Positions 27,306-37,043 of a DNA stretch of 64,000 nucleotides are shown one piece after another (positions within the stretch are counted from its first letter, which is position 1; every line of letters starts with the position of its first letter). The position numbers and the translations under genes are program-made. The notes under the pieces are model-generated. The model was given only the letters and a program-made list of their open reading frames with translations. It was not told the DNA's origin and ran no database searches. The stretch comes from an uncultured bacterium (GTDB lineage: Bacteria; Cyanobacteriota; Vampirovibrionia; Gastranaerophilales; Gastranaerophilaceae), in contig CADBUZ010000001.1 of the NCBI GenBank assembly GCA_902797985.1, positions 59,399 to 123,398 of the forward strand, written 5' to 3'.

Positions 27306-28889
27306 ATGCCGGATAATCAATCACTAAATTTGCTTTTTGCAAAAGGATTAACAATAGAGCAATTTTTAGACAAATATGCCGAGTTAAAAAAAGAAGAAAC
27401 TAATAATGAAGATAGTTCCTCTATTTTTAAAACAGATGGTGATGCAGCAGTGGTAGCATTATACAATTCGGTTGATACAGATCACGATGGAAAATTAAGC
27501 GAGAGCGAAATAAATGTACTAAAAGACTTAGATACTACTGATGGGGAACAAACATTATCAGAAAAAGATATAGACAAATTATTAGAGCAAACTTTGAAAA
27601 AAATGAATTACGCAGACGGTAACACATCTCCGGAAGATATGTACAAAAAAGCTGTTACAGAAAACGGATTACAAGAATTTGCACAAGATGGAGAATCAGC
27701 ACACGAAACATATACAAGAATTCTTGGCAATCAACTTGAAACATTAGAACAACTCATAGAGATGAGAGAAAATTCTTCAACAATGAAAATAGAACGCTTT
27801 CAAAACCAATTGAATACCCTTATTATAAACCGTTCAAATTTATCTGCTGAAGAAAAAAGTACTTATGCTAAAAATGTTTCCGATTTAAAAACTTTAAAAA
27901 CAAGATTGGAACAAAAACAAAAAGAATACAAAGAACAAAATTATGAGCTGGAAATGGATAAAGCGGAAGTTGAATACTTGCAATCTAAACCTGATAAATC
28001 TGATAACAATGATAAAATAGAAAAATTAAAAAATAAAATATCCGGATTAACAGCCTCTTGCAGAGCATTACAAAATGAAATATCACAAATAACTTCACAA
28101 ATTTCATCAATAACAACAGCGCAAAACGCATTAATCAAAAAAGCCGAAAGCAGAGATGCTTCCTTTAAAGAGGACAAAGAACGCATATTAAACGAAATTG
28201 ATACAGAAAGAAAAACATGCAAAGAAGATATCGATGGATATAGAAGCAGAATATCAACATTAGAAAGCGCACAAAGCTACGCTCAATCACAAGTAGAATC
28301 CACCTATACAGATGATGGTGATTATACTGCATTTGAAGGTGACGGCAAAGCTCTTATGGATTTATGGAAACAAAAATGGACAAAGGATCTCGGAGGAGCA
28401 TCTAAAGCAGATGCTAAAATTAAAGAACTTGGCGGACAAGACTTTTTCAATAAAGTTTGTGCCGTTGCCAATAACATTGGATGCAACGCAAATGAACTAA
28501 TGGGGGTAATGAACTCTGAAAGCGGAGTAACAACAACTGCTAAAAACAAAAATAGCAGTGCTACCGGACTAATACAATTTATGTCACAAACAGCTTCAGA
28601 TTTAGGCACCACTACAAGTGCACTTAAACAAATGAGTGCAGTTCAACAATTGGATTATGTTGAAAAATTTTATAAATACACTAAAAAAATAGGAGGATTT
28701 AAATCTAATGATAAAATCGATGCAGGAACATTGTATGCCTTAACATTCATGCCTGCTTATGCGAAAAGAGAAGTTTTAACTGCAGACGGACAGAAAGCTT
28801 ACAAATACAATAAAGGAATTGATTTAGATAAAGATGGAAAAATTACTAAATCAGACCTAGCAAGGAGAGTTCGACAAAAAATGGCGTAG
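27306..28889 (+). CDS. EF-hand, coiled-coil protein with lytic transglycosylase-like domain
   Basis: 527 residues from the ATG at 27306. An N-terminal EF-hand loop D57-T-D59-H-D61-G-K-L-S-E-S-E68 is canonical. A long coiled coil (about 150-310) follows. The C-terminal domain (about 355-500) reads like an SLT lytic transglycosylase: catalytic Glu E405 in VMNSESGV, then SSATGLIQFM, and FMPAYA. A second EF-hand loop (D506-L-D508-K-D510-G-K-I-T-K-S-D517) closes the protein. No signal peptide is present, odd for a peptidoglycan enzyme. It may be exported by another route or act in lysis. Calcium binding is inferred. Confidence 0.82.
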   Translation: MPDNQSLNLLFAKGLTIEQFLDKYAELKKEETNNEDSSSIFKTDGDAAVVALYNSVDTDHDGKLSESEINVLKDLDTTDGEQTLSEKDIDKLLEQTLKKMNYADGNTSPEDMYKKAVTENGLQEFAQDGESAHETYTRILGNQLETLEQLIEMRENSSTMKIERFQNQLNTLIINRSNLSAEEKSTYAKNVSDLKTLKTRLEQKQKEYKEQNYELEMDKAEVEYLQSKPDKSDNNDKIEKLKNKISGLTASCRALQNEISQITSQISSITTAQNALIKKAESRDASFKEDKERILNEIDTERKTCKEDIDGYRSRISTLESAQSYAQSQVESTYTDDGDYTAFEGDGKALMDLWKQKWTKDLGGASKADAKIKELGGQDFFNKVCAVANNIGCNANELMGVMNSESGVTTTAKNKNSSATGLIQFMSQTASDLGTTTSALKQMSAVQQLDYVEKFYKYTKKIGGFKSNDKIDAGTLYALTFMPAYAKREVLTADGQKAYKYNKGIDLDKDGKITKSDLARRVRQKMA

Positions 28890-28890
28890 T

Positions 28891-29490
28891 CTATTTTTGT
28901 AAAACAACTAAAACTCTTGTATAGTCTTCCTCTAACGGAAGGCTATATTCTATTAACGGATGTATTTTTAACTGATATTTTCTAATTAGTGGTTTTGCTA
29001 ATTCAAATTCTTGTTCAACACCTTTTGATTTATACAAAACAATGTAACCACTTTTTTTTAGCAGTGGATAAGCATATTCTACAAGCAAATTTATTTTCCC
29101 AACAGCCCTGCTTGTTATAACATCAAATGTCATATTTTTTAAATTTTCAACCCTGTCATTTATAAGTTTCAAGTTAGATAAATTCAGTTTTTTAGAAATA
29201 TTTGAAATTGCTGTTATTTTTTTCCCTCTACTGTCAATCCCAACAACATTTATATCAGAATATTCAATTGCAATAGGAACAGAAGGAAACCCTCCACCTG
29301 TACCAATATCTAAAAGTGTTTCAGGTTTTCCAAATTTATCAAAGAACAACTTTATTCCCAATGAATCATATATATGTTTTTCGTACAAAAATTGTTCTTC
29401 TTTTTTAGATATTAAATTTATTTTTGAATTTTCTTCTAAAAAAGCTTTTTTATACTCATCAAAATCACTATTTATAACAAACTTATTCAT
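28891..29490 (-). CDS. rsmG: 16S rRNA G527 N7-methyltransferase
   Basis: 199 residues. Rossmann methyltransferase with SAM-binding LLDIGTGGGFPSVPIAI and the VGIDSRGKKI acidic strand, then NDRVENL and ITSRAVG, all family signatures. It methylates N7 of G527 in the 530 loop of 16S rRNA. Often paired with mnmG, but here it follows, by an 8-base overlap, a large ATPase-TPR gene. Confidence 0.94.
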   Translation of the reverse strand: MNKFVINSDFDEYKKAFLEENSKINLISKKEEQFLYEKHIYDSLGIKLFFDKFGKPETLLDIGTGGGFPSVPIAIEYSDINVVGIDSRGKKITAISNISKKLNLSNLKLINDRVENLKNMTFDVITSRAVGKINLLVEYAYPLLKKSGYIVLYKSKGVEQEFELAKPLIRKYQLKIHPLIEYSLPLEEDYTRVLVVLQK

Positions 29491-31720
29491 AATTAGGAAC
29501 TAACTCCTCAAATTTTTCTTTTCCCAATCTTGCTCTTATATCTTCCAGTCTGGATTTTACAACTTTTAAATTGTGTTCTTCTAAATCCTCAATCTTATAA
29601 ACCTCTAAATACTCTGTCAAAGCTTTTTCCGGCTCAGGATAATCATAATATATATCACCCAATTTAATTGTTGAGCTAACTATCGCATTATAATCTTCTG
29701 ATTTCACTGCATGCTCTTTCACTTCTTTTGCAGTTTTTACGAGCTTTTCTTTATCTTTGTTATCACATAAATCAAGATATTTAGACAGGGCATAATACAT
29801 GCCGTATTCATTTTCATTTAATTTATCAGAATTATAAGCTTTTTCGAAACAATCCCTTGCTTCCTCAAAAAGCTCATTATCATAGAATAAATCCCCTAGA
29901 TTTGAATATGCAAGAGCCTTATATTTACTTTTTTCATCATCTATCTCGATACATTTTTGATAATATTCAATAGCATTATTCATATCATTATTTTCATCTG
30001 ACATTATTGCATATTTAAAAAACAACTCCATCTTTATATTATTAGATGTGTTTTCATCAACATACTTAACACCTTCTTTGTAATATTCATATGCCAATTG
30101 AGGATTAGATGCAGTGAGAGCAATATTTCCTAATAAAACATTACAAGCAGACTGAACTCCATTATTTTTAGATACAGAACACAAAGTCTTTAATACTTTA
30201 ATTGCATCTATTATTCTAAAACAACTATAGTAAACCCTTGCTGTTTCATATTGAACAAAATGCAAATTATCTATATCTGATACATTTTTATAATGTTGTT
30301 CTAACATTTCGTAATAATATAGCGCATACTTCCACTTTTGCATTTTAGAATATGTTTTTGCAAGTAAATAATATGTATCATATAAAACATCTGAACCGGC
30401 AATTTTCTCTTTATTAGAAAGCAAAAAAGTAAGTGCATTAACAACTTTTATATAATCAAATGAATTGAAAAATTCTAAAGCTTTGTCAAAAACCTCTTTT
30501 GGTGACAAGTTCTCAAAATCAATATTTTCCGGTTTTTCTTCAATCTTATCAGGTTCATGAGAAATATTTTGAGAAGATATTTCATCCGCTTTAACCTCTA
30601 TGGGAATATCTTTATAAAAGGCTATTTCTTCAAGCAAAGCTGAACGAGAAATTAAAAAATCTCTATCTTCCGGAGATAACTCTATTTGTTTTTCATAGTA
30701 TGAAGCCAATCTCTTTTTAGAAACTTCTTCTCCAACAATCTTTTCTAATTGAATTTTTAAAAATTCTGCCGGATAATACAAATCACCTTTTTTATATATA
30801 TAAAAATTTTCACTTAATGTTTTTAAGATTACTTCAGGATAACTTCCAATAGTTTGTAACACCTTTAAATTCAAACCATGATGAAGTTTAACAAAAAGAT
30901 TAAAAGCTGATTTTGTAGTGCCAACAATCAATCTATAATAAGTCTGAGCAAGAAAGTCATCAAATTTCTGACCTGAATTAGTATACTGAACTATAAAATC
31001 ATTAATAGAATATTCTTGATTAATCATAATTTTACAAGATAAACATATACTAAAAAAATATCCCCTTGAGAGCCTGTACAACTGATCTACCATAGCAGGA
31101 GTCACTTTTATTCCAAATTCTCTTATATATTGTTCAAATATCTCTTTTGACAATGCCTTTATAATAAGTTTTACATATTTTACCTCTGTAGGAATAATAT
31201 CAGTGTCAAAAACTCTTGATACGATTACTGATTTAACATTCTCTTTTGATGAAAAACTATATATATAATTCAATATATCAGGTTTAACCTCATCTTTTAA
31301 AATATCAAAATTATAAAATACAAAAACATAATTTAAATTAATTTTTGATAAAATAAAGTCAATTTTTTCAGATAAAGAATCAATGGCATCAATTTCAGAA
31401 GTATCTTTTAAAGACGTTTTTTGGAGTAAAAATCTGTACAAATACAATTGAATATCGTCCAACTTTGTAGATTCGGTACAAACAAATCTAAAAGATAAAG
31501 TTTCTTTCCCCATATAAGAAAGTAAATGTTCAGCTATTTGTTTTTTCCCAACACCTGCAAATCCATTCAATAATAACAACTTACTATCACTTTGAAAAAA
31601 AGCATAAGCTTTTTTTAAGGCGGTTTCATTATTTTTGATAACATGTCCATTAATCTCACCTGATGCGAGATTTATAAAATCATCAAAATTTGCGGTCGCA
31701 GTAAGAAAGTTTTTAGCCAT
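29483..31720 (-). CDS. STAND-like P-loop ATPase with TPR repeats
   Basis: 745 residues. A P-loop GFAGVGKK (53-60) after LLLLN is followed by a Walker B-like strand VFVFYNFD (about 145). The region to about 400 contains winged-helix-like segments, matching the AAA/STAND arrangement. From about 405 to 740 the protein is a series of TPR-type helix pairs with repeats such as ALAYSNLGDLFYDNELFEEA and LGDIYYDYPEPEKAL. STAND proteins are usually signal-sensing switches that oligomerise on binding. There is no effector domain at either end. It is upstream of rsmG with an 8-base overlap. Confidence 0.82.
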   Translation of the reverse strand: MAKNFLTATANFDDFINLASGEINGHVIKNNETALKKAYAFFQSDSKLLLLNGFAGVGKKQIAEHLLSYMGKETLSFRFVCTESTKLDDIQLYLYRFLLQKTSLKDTSEIDAIDSLSEKIDFILSKINLNYVFVFYNFDILKDEVKPDILNYIYSFSSKENVKSVIVSRVFDTDIIPTEVKYVKLIIKALSKEIFEQYIREFGIKVTPAMVDQLYRLSRGYFFSICLSCKIMINQEYSINDFIVQYTNSGQKFDDFLAQTYYRLIVGTTKSAFNLFVKLHHGLNLKVLQTIGSYPEVILKTLSENFYIYKKGDLYYPAEFLKIQLEKIVGEEVSKKRLASYYEKQIELSPEDRDFLISRSALLEEIAFYKDIPIEVKADEISSQNISHEPDKIEEKPENIDFENLSPKEVFDKALEFFNSFDYIKVVNALTFLLSNKEKIAGSDVLYDTYYLLAKTYSKMQKWKYALYYYEMLEQHYKNVSDIDNLHFVQYETARVYYSCFRIIDAIKVLKTLCSVSKNNGVQSACNVLLGNIALTASNPQLAYEYYKEGVKYVDENTSNNIKMELFFKYAIMSDENNDMNNAIEYYQKCIEIDDEKSKYKALAYSNLGDLFYDNELFEEARDCFEKAYNSDKLNENEYGMYYALSKYLDLCDNKDKEKLVKTAKEVKEHAVKSEDYNAIVSSTIKLGDIYYDYPEPEKALTEYLEVYKIEDLEEHNLKVVKSRLEDIRARLGKEKFEELVPNYE

Positions 31721-31805
31721 ATATTTATTATAAATATAAATTCAATAAATGTAAATTTTGAAATAAATATATTTAAATTCAAACTCATTATTATAGCTTA
31801 ACAAT

Positions 31806-31834
31806 TTGCATTGAAAAGGTTTTGATAGTACAAT
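31806..31834 (+). promoter_or_regulatory. promoter of the small ORF-M23-lptD run
   Basis: TTGCAT (31806-31811) and TACAAT (31829-31834) are exactly 17 bases apart, about 25 bases before the small ORF start. A GGGGGAG site precedes the start. Confidence 0.65.
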
Positions 31835-31859
31835 ATTATAAATAGTTTGGGGGAGAATT

Positions 31860-31964
31860 ATGGATTTTTTTAGAAGAAATCAAAAAGTTATAGTTTTTAT
31901 AATAGCAGTAACATTTATTGCTTGGACAGTAGGCATAATGCTTCTACCTGCGTTGGTGAAATAA
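31860..31964 (+). CDS. 34-residue single-pass membrane peptide
   Basis: This short frame (ATG at 31860, TAA at 31962) has GGGGGAG seven bases upstream and its stop is directly followed by the ATG of the M23 peptidase. The product starts MDFFRRNQKVIVFIIA and has one hydrophobic helix, ending MLLPALVK. The basic MDFFRRNQK start plus helix resembles the N-terminal membrane anchor of SurA/PpiD-type folding factors, but no such domain follows. It could be a membrane microprotein or a translation-coupling leader for the peptidase. Confidence 0.65.
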   Translation: MDFFRRNQKVIVFIIAVTFIAWTVGIMLLPALVK

Positions 31965-33137
31965 ATGAAGAAAATATTTGTTATAAATTTATTATTATTT
32001 TTAGCATTAAGCATATTTGCTCAATGTGGTTATGCTGCGCATAATAATTCAATTTACAACAAATATAAAAATGCAAGTCAAGCGGTAAAAGTACAAGCAT
32101 TTTCTAATTTATTAAAACGTCAACAAGAAGCACACAAAAAAGCAAGTCAACTTAGAGTTCTTGAAAAAATGGAATCAGGTAAGTTGTACAATAACCAACG
32201 GAAATTAGAAACAACAAGAAACTCACTTATTTCTGCACAAAATGAATGTAATAAAAAATTGGCAGAATTAAACAAAATGAAAACTAAAAAATCTATTGCC
32301 GAAAATGAATATGTACAAATATATGGTGGATTGAAAACGAGAATAGTACATATATATAAAACACAAAGAAAAGGTTTTTTAGAATTGCTGTTAACATCTT
32401 CTGATATAAATATGTTTATGGACAGACTCCACTACGAAAGCATTATAATGAAAGAAGATTACAGAAGAATGCAAGAAGCGAGAAATAAAGCAGAAGAAAT
32501 CGCCAGACTTGAAAAAAACATAGTAATTGAACAAGCAAGTCTTGATCGTTCAAGAAGAAATTTATTAGCACAACAAAAAGCATTAAAAAGCAACATTGCA
32601 TATAATAAACGCATGATTAACAAGCTAAAGACAGACAGAGCATATTATGAACGTTCTGAAAATGAATTAGCAAGACAATCCGCCAGTTTACAAGCAATGA
32701 TTGCAAACAGAAGTCCGTCTTTGAGTTCAGATATCAAAGTTACAACAGGATTTATAAGACCTCTTGCAGGGCCTATAACATCTCCGTTTGGTTACAGAAC
32801 TCACCCTATATTTAATACCAGAAAATTCCATTCAGGTATTGATATAGGGGCTTCAATGAACACTCCTATCAAAGCATCTAACACCGGTAAAGTCATTATG
32901 GCAGGATGGTATGGCGGATATGGAAAAGTTGTTATCATCGACCACGGTGTAATCAGAGGACAATCTATTACAACATTATATGGTCATATGAATACAATTA
33001 ATGTATCTCAAGGACAATATGTAAAACAAGGACAAATTATAGGCAGAGTAGGAACAACGGGTTATAGCACAGGACCTCATTGTCACTTTGAAGTGCGTGT
33101 TAAAGGTCAACCTAGAAACCCTTTGAATTATATATAG
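31965..33137 (+). CDS. M23 peptidase, EnvC/NlpD-like murein hydrolase factor
   Basis: 390 residues. A Sec signal peptide (about 1-25) is followed by a long coiled coil (30-250), then an M23 domain. Zinc ligands are visible: H289-x3-D293 (HSGIDIG) and H372-C-H374 (HCHFEV). Intact ligands suggest an active endopeptidase, unlike EnvC itself, which activates amidases. It works in the periplasm at the cell wall, likely in septum splitting. It begins at the stop of the 34-residue peptide gene and precedes lptD by eight bases. Confidence 0.92.
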   Translation: MKKIFVINLLLFLALSIFAQCGYAAHNNSIYNKYKNASQAVKVQAFSNLLKRQQEAHKKASQLRVLEKMESGKLYNNQRKLETTRNSLISAQNECNKKLAELNKMKTKKSIAENEYVQIYGGLKTRIVHIYKTQRKGFLELLLTSSDINMFMDRLHYESIIMKEDYRRMQEARNKAEEIARLEKNIVIEQASLDRSRRNLLAQQKALKSNIAYNKRMINKLKTDRAYYERSENELARQSASLQAMIANRSPSLSSDIKVTTGFIRPLAGPITSPFGYRTHPIFNTRKFHSGIDIGASMNTPIKASNTGKVIMAGWYGGYGKVVIIDHGVIRGQSITTLYGHMNTINVSQGQYVKQGQIIGRVGTTGYSTGPHCHFEVRVKGQPRNPLNYI

Positions 33138-33145
33138 GATAAAAC

Positions 33146-35260
33146 ATGAAAAAATACATTTTAAGTACAATTATAATTATGTTTATTGCAAACAGCGGAA
33201 TATCTTTAGCTTCAGCTCCTAAAGATTTTAACGGTGAAAATTTCTTTAGAGCACCTGTGGAACCTGTTAGCGAACAAAAAAAAGAAGAACCAGAAGATGA
33301 ATCTGAGATTACAGGAACTATACCTCCGTTGAAACGTATAAGATTGCACCTAAAAGAAAGAAAAGCAACTGCAGAAATTCGTAAGGCAGAAAAAGAAAAA
33401 AGAAAAGCTGTAAAAAAAGCTTTAAAAGCCTATAAAAAGAATAAATCATTAGAAGATGCTCAACTACTCGATATTCCGACAGGAGCTGATATTGAACACT
33501 TGGAAATGGCAGGGGTAGAACAAACAAAATCTCCTCAAAGAATTGTTATCACATGTGATGACATGGATTATTCAACAGAAACTGCTATTTTAAATGCAAA
33601 TGGGCATGTTAAAGTCAATTTTATAGAAGAAAATGCTACTCTATTTACTGATCACCTCGTTTATGACAAGAGAAGTAATCATATTACCGCAATCGGCTCT
33701 GTTGTAATCCAAAGAGATGGACTTGATGTTAAAGGCGAATCAATCAGTATAGATATGAATGAAGAAAATGCTCTTATTGATAAACCATTATCAAAATTTG
33801 CAGAAATTAGTATATCTGCTGAAAGAGGTTATGTTTATAAAAACAGAATTGTTCAAGAAAACGGTGCTATTGATGTAGACTCAAGTTTCCCTATCAATAT
33901 TAAACCTCACGGTAAAGCTCCTAAATTGGACAAAATGATGATTGAAGAAGGGGATAAAGCTACAGCAGGGAACTTTATTGACGACAGTAATTATAGAGTA
34001 AAAGTTTCTCAAATAATAATTAACTCAGACAAAAAGCTGGAGTCTATTGAACTAAAAAAAGCTCAAATATACCACGGAAATAAAAAGGTATTTGTACTTC
34101 CATGGGTGCGACTATACACAAACAAAAACCACGACTTTGTTGATGGAGATTTTCCTGAACTCGGTTCAAAAAGAAATATTGGGTTATATGCAGGACCGGG
34201 ATGGGTTTTAAAAATGCCTTTTGGCTCAATTCTTAAATTAGCACCTATCGTTACATATAGAAACAAATTTGGTTTCGGTGGTTTTGCAAGATTTCTTAGC
34301 GGTACAAACACTACAGAAGTTGCATACGGTACATCACAAAGTAAATTCATTGTTACCGGTGAACAAGAACTTGACGACCATTTAAAATTACAATATGCTG
34401 CTAACGAATATCTGGATAACTGGTTTCTCGGCAGACGACTTGCCAGATATGGTGCAAATTTAATATATGAACGCTCTTATAACCATAAAGACTTCTTATA
34501 CAAAAATTTAGATATGAGATTTACTCATAATGCAAGCTTCGGTTTATTTAAAGATCCTGATAAAGATAAATACTATAAAAAAATTCATGGGGGTAATCAT
34601 ACAACCATAAGAGCAAGATATATGGCTGAAGTAGAACAAAAACTCATCTCTTTCGAAAACAAAGAAAAACTTGCAAATGCTTATCTTAGTATAGTAGGGC
34701 AAGGTTCTGCATCATTATACGGTACAGGAGATACTCAATTTATTGGTAGAATCGGACCAAGACTTCATACTCAATATAAACGTTGGATGCAAGATATCGG
34801 ATATTTCCAATCAGCATATGACGATCACACTCCTTTACCGGTTTTTGATATGTACAGATACGGTCGTTCTAATGCATATGTTCGAGAATATCTTAGAGTA
34901 TGTAAATATTTAACATTATCATGGCTTGGTTCTTTTTCATTCTCTGATGACAAATTGAATAATAGTATTATGCAAGAATGCTCATTCTTTGTAAGTATTG
35001 GACCTGATGATTTAAAACTGCACGTCGGATATGATGTTGTTAGAGAAAACGCATATGTCAACTTCTCTGTTGGTCTTGATACAAAAGGCTCTGCAATTAA
35101 ATATGATAAATTAGAAATAAAAAATCCGGAAAACTTTAAAGGACCGGAAAAACATACTTATTATGTAGGGGAAGTTAAAGAAGATACCACTCCAAAAATA
35201 TTAAAACAAGCTATTGTAGAAGAAATAGATCCACTGGAAGAAACTGATGAAGAATTATAA
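33146..35260 (+). CDS. LptD/OstA-like outer-membrane lipopolysaccharide assembly protein
   Basis: 704 residues. A signal peptide (about 1-22) is followed by a charged Lys-rich stretch (60-115), then an OstA/LptA-type jellyroll (130-250: IVITCDDMDYSTETAILNAN and QRDGLDVKGESISIDM), and a beta-barrel to the end. LptD inserts LPS in the outer leaflet with LptE. The long basic insert before the OstA domain is unusual. The C-terminus extends beyond the barrel with an acidic tail. Its end overlaps the next gene by 14 bases. Family is clear, LPS substrate is inference. Confidence 0.85.
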   Translation: MKKYILSTIIIMFIANSGISLASAPKDFNGENFFRAPVEPVSEQKKEEPEDESEITGTIPPLKRIRLHLKERKATAEIRKAEKEKRKAVKKALKAYKKNKSLEDAQLLDIPTGADIEHLEMAGVEQTKSPQRIVITCDDMDYSTETAILNANGHVKVNFIEENATLFTDHLVYDKRSNHITAIGSVVIQRDGLDVKGESISIDMNEENALIDKPLSKFAEISISAERGYVYKNRIVQENGAIDVDSSFPINIKPHGKAPKLDKMMIEEGDKATAGNFIDDSNYRVKVSQIIINSDKKLESIELKKAQIYHGNKKVFVLPWVRLYTNKNHDFVDGDFPELGSKRNIGLYAGPGWVLKMPFGSILKLAPIVTYRNKFGFGGFARFLSGTNTTEVAYGTSQSKFIVTGEQELDDHLKLQYAANEYLDNWFLGRRLARYGANLIYERSYNHKDFLYKNLDMRFTHNASFGLFKDPDKDKYYKKIHGGNHTTIRARYMAEVEQKLISFENKEKLANAYLSIVGQGSASLYGTGDTQFIGRIGPRLHTQYKRWMQDIGYFQSAYDDHTPLPVFDMYRYGRSNAYVREYLRVCKYLTLSWLGSFSFSDDKLNNSIMQECSFFVSIGPDDLKLHVGYDVVRENAYVNFSVGLDTKGSAIKYDKLEIKNPENFKGPEKHTYYVGEVKEDTTPKILKQAIVEEIDPLEETDEEL

Positions 35261-35870
35261 TGAAATAATAGAAGAAATTATAGAAATAGGACAAAGACTT
35301 GGACGTAAGAATTATACTCCGGGATATTCCGGTAATATTTCTGCAAGATTTGGAAAAAACATAATTATTACCACGTCAGGTTCTTCTAATGGTTTTTTAA
35401 CGAAAGAAGATTTTGTTGAAACAAACTTTGAAGGAAAAGCCATTAATTCAAACAAAAAACCCTCTAGCGAAAAATTATTACATATAGAATTTTATAAAAA
35501 AAGACCTGATATAAATTATATTATTCATGTTCATCCTGCAGGTTTAAGCGCATTTGCTTCATCAGGAAAAGATTTAATGTCGCCTATTATGGCAGAAAAT
35601 GTGTTTTACTTTGGAGGGATTCCTTTAGCTGAATATGGACTTCCTTCTTCAACAGATTTAGTAAATAACACAGCAAAATATTTTGCTGATTATGATGCTA
35701 TTTTAATGGCAAATCATGGTTTTATAATAGGAAGTAAAACTCTGGAAGATGCCTACCAAAAACTGGAAATAGCTGAAGAATACGCAAAAACTGTAATTTA
35801 CACGAACGTATTAGGCGGGGCTAAAATATTAACAAACTCTGAAGCGGAAGCTATTTTATCTTTAAGATAA
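35247..35870 (+). CDS. class II aldolase/adducin family protein
   Basis: 207 residues. Zinc-dependent sugar-phosphate aldolases or dehydratases (fuculose-, ribulose-phosphate, MtnB-like). Visible active site residues are the SGNISAR and TSG phosphate loops, E75 in SSEKLLH, H94-x-H96 in HVHPAG and H157 in MANHGF. Length matches fuculose-1-phosphate aldolase. The substrate cannot be told from sequence. The start lies inside the end of lptD, so translation is probably coupled. Terminator follows at 35900. Confidence 0.88.
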   Translation: MKNYNEIIEEIIEIGQRLGRKNYTPGYSGNISARFGKNIIITTSGSSNGFLTKEDFVETNFEGKAINSNKKPSSEKLLHIEFYKKRPDINYIIHVHPAGLSAFASSGKDLMSPIMAENVFYFGGIPLAEYGLPSSTDLVNNTAKYFADYDAILMANHGFIIGSKTLEDAYQKLEIAEEYAKTVIYTNVLGGAKILTNSEAEAILSLR

Positions 35871-35899
35871 TAAAAACTATTATATTTATAAATAAAAAA

Positions 35900-35927
35900 G
35901 GCGAGAATCAGAGTTCTCGTCTTTTTT
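35900..35927. terminator. terminator between the aldolase gene and the minus-strand tRNA
   Basis: GGCGAGAA pairs with TTCTCGTC (one G-T wobble) and is flanked by A-runs and T-runs, so it can act for both strands. Confidence 0.88.
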
Positions 35928-35930
35928 ATT

Positions 35931-36002
<72 letters not shown>

Positions 36003-36218
36003 AAAACATAATTATAGATTAGCATAGAGGTAGTAGCTTGTCAATAAAAATTTATCTTTTTTAAATTCAATTATTACAACTATTTTAATATTTTGTTAAG
36101 AAATGTTACATACATTATAAAAAAAGTCAATTATTTAAAATAAAAAAACTTTATCATGATGTAAAGGTTATATTAAAAATTTAGTTTAGGTTAGTTAAAA
36201 GTATTTTAGGAGGTTTGT
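36003..36218. other. intergenic region upstream of the glycine-zipper gene
   Basis: It holds the tRNA promoter on the minus strand and A+T-rich sequence on the plus strand. TTAAGAAATGTTACA (36096-36110) matches exactly 6855-6869, upstream of another unknown gene. No ORF or further structure seen. Confidence 0.5.
36016..36044 (-). promoter_or_regulatory. tRNA promoter
   Basis: TTGACA (36044-36039) and TAATCT (36021-36016) on the minus strand are 17 bases apart, placing the start about seven bases before the tRNA 5' end. Confidence 0.7.
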
Positions 36219-36989
36219 ATGTCTACAATTGTAACAGGGAATTTATTAAACCCTTCAGCTCAAGGTTTATCTTTTGGTATGTATCCCGCAGGCTCTATGA
36301 GCCAGTATATGGAAGATGCTTCTGTCTTTACTGCTCCATATGCTAATGTTGGTTTTGGTGCATTAAATCCAAACTACTACAATGCTATGGGAGTAGCTTC
36401 TGACAACATGACTGCTCTAGCATTTAAAACTCGTTCAAATCAACATGTTTTAGGTTCTTACAACGAAATTATGCAAAAGAACTTAACTGAAATGGCTACA
36501 GCAATAAGAGAAGGTGAAATGGGTAAAGCTTCTCAAATTTACAACGAAGTTTATCAAGCTATCAGTCAAAATTACGGAGAAGAATTAACTACTCAATCAC
36601 AAAGAGTTGCTTTTGATCAATCAGTAAAAGCTACAATCACAAATTTATATCAACAAATTAACGGATATCCATTATCAATGGATATTAAAGAAAATGGCGA
36701 AGGCTACTTTGCTAACGGATTTATGCAAGGTTTAACACTTGGCAACCACCACAAAAATTCAGCAGAAGAAACTGAATCATATATGACCGGTACAAGTATT
36801 GAAGGTTACTCAGGTAAAAAATTCCAAAAAACACTTGGTAAAATAGCAGGTGGTGCTATCAGTGTCGGCGGTGCTGCAGGAGTTGGATTCCTCATCGGTG
36901 GTGTTCCTGGTGCAGCTATCGGTGCAGGTCTCGCTTTACTTACAGGTTTATTCTCTAATAACTCAACTTCAAAAGTTACTGAAGCATAA
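36219..36989 (+). CDS. conserved hypothetical protein with C-terminal glycine zipper
   Basis: 256 residues. AGGAGG lies seven bases before the ATG, one of the best sites in the window, suggesting high expression. The first 65 residues are Tyr/Asn/Gly-rich and low-complexity (LSFGMYPAGSMSQYMEDAS). A helical middle (about 80-150) has no recognised domain. The C-terminal 50 residues (GGAISVGGAAGVGFLIGGVP and onward) are a glycine zipper that may insert in a membrane or pack in oligomers. No signal peptide. Two terminator hairpins follow. Confidence 0.78.
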   Translation: MSTIVTGNLLNPSAQGLSFGMYPAGSMSQYMEDASVFTAPYANVGFGALNPNYYNAMGVASDNMTALAFKTRSNQHVLGSYNEIMQKNLTEMATAIREGEMGKASQIYNEVYQAISQNYGEELTTQSQRVAFDQSVKATITNLYQQINGYPLSMDIKENGEGYFANGFMQGLTLGNHHKNSAEETESYMTGTSIEGYSGKKFQKTLGKIAGGAISVGGAAGVGFLIGGVPGAAIGAGLALLTGLFSNNSTSKVTEA

Positions 36990-37043
36990 TAAATAACCTT
37001 ACTTATAAATAACCAACTAAAATACAAACTTAAACTAATTCTT

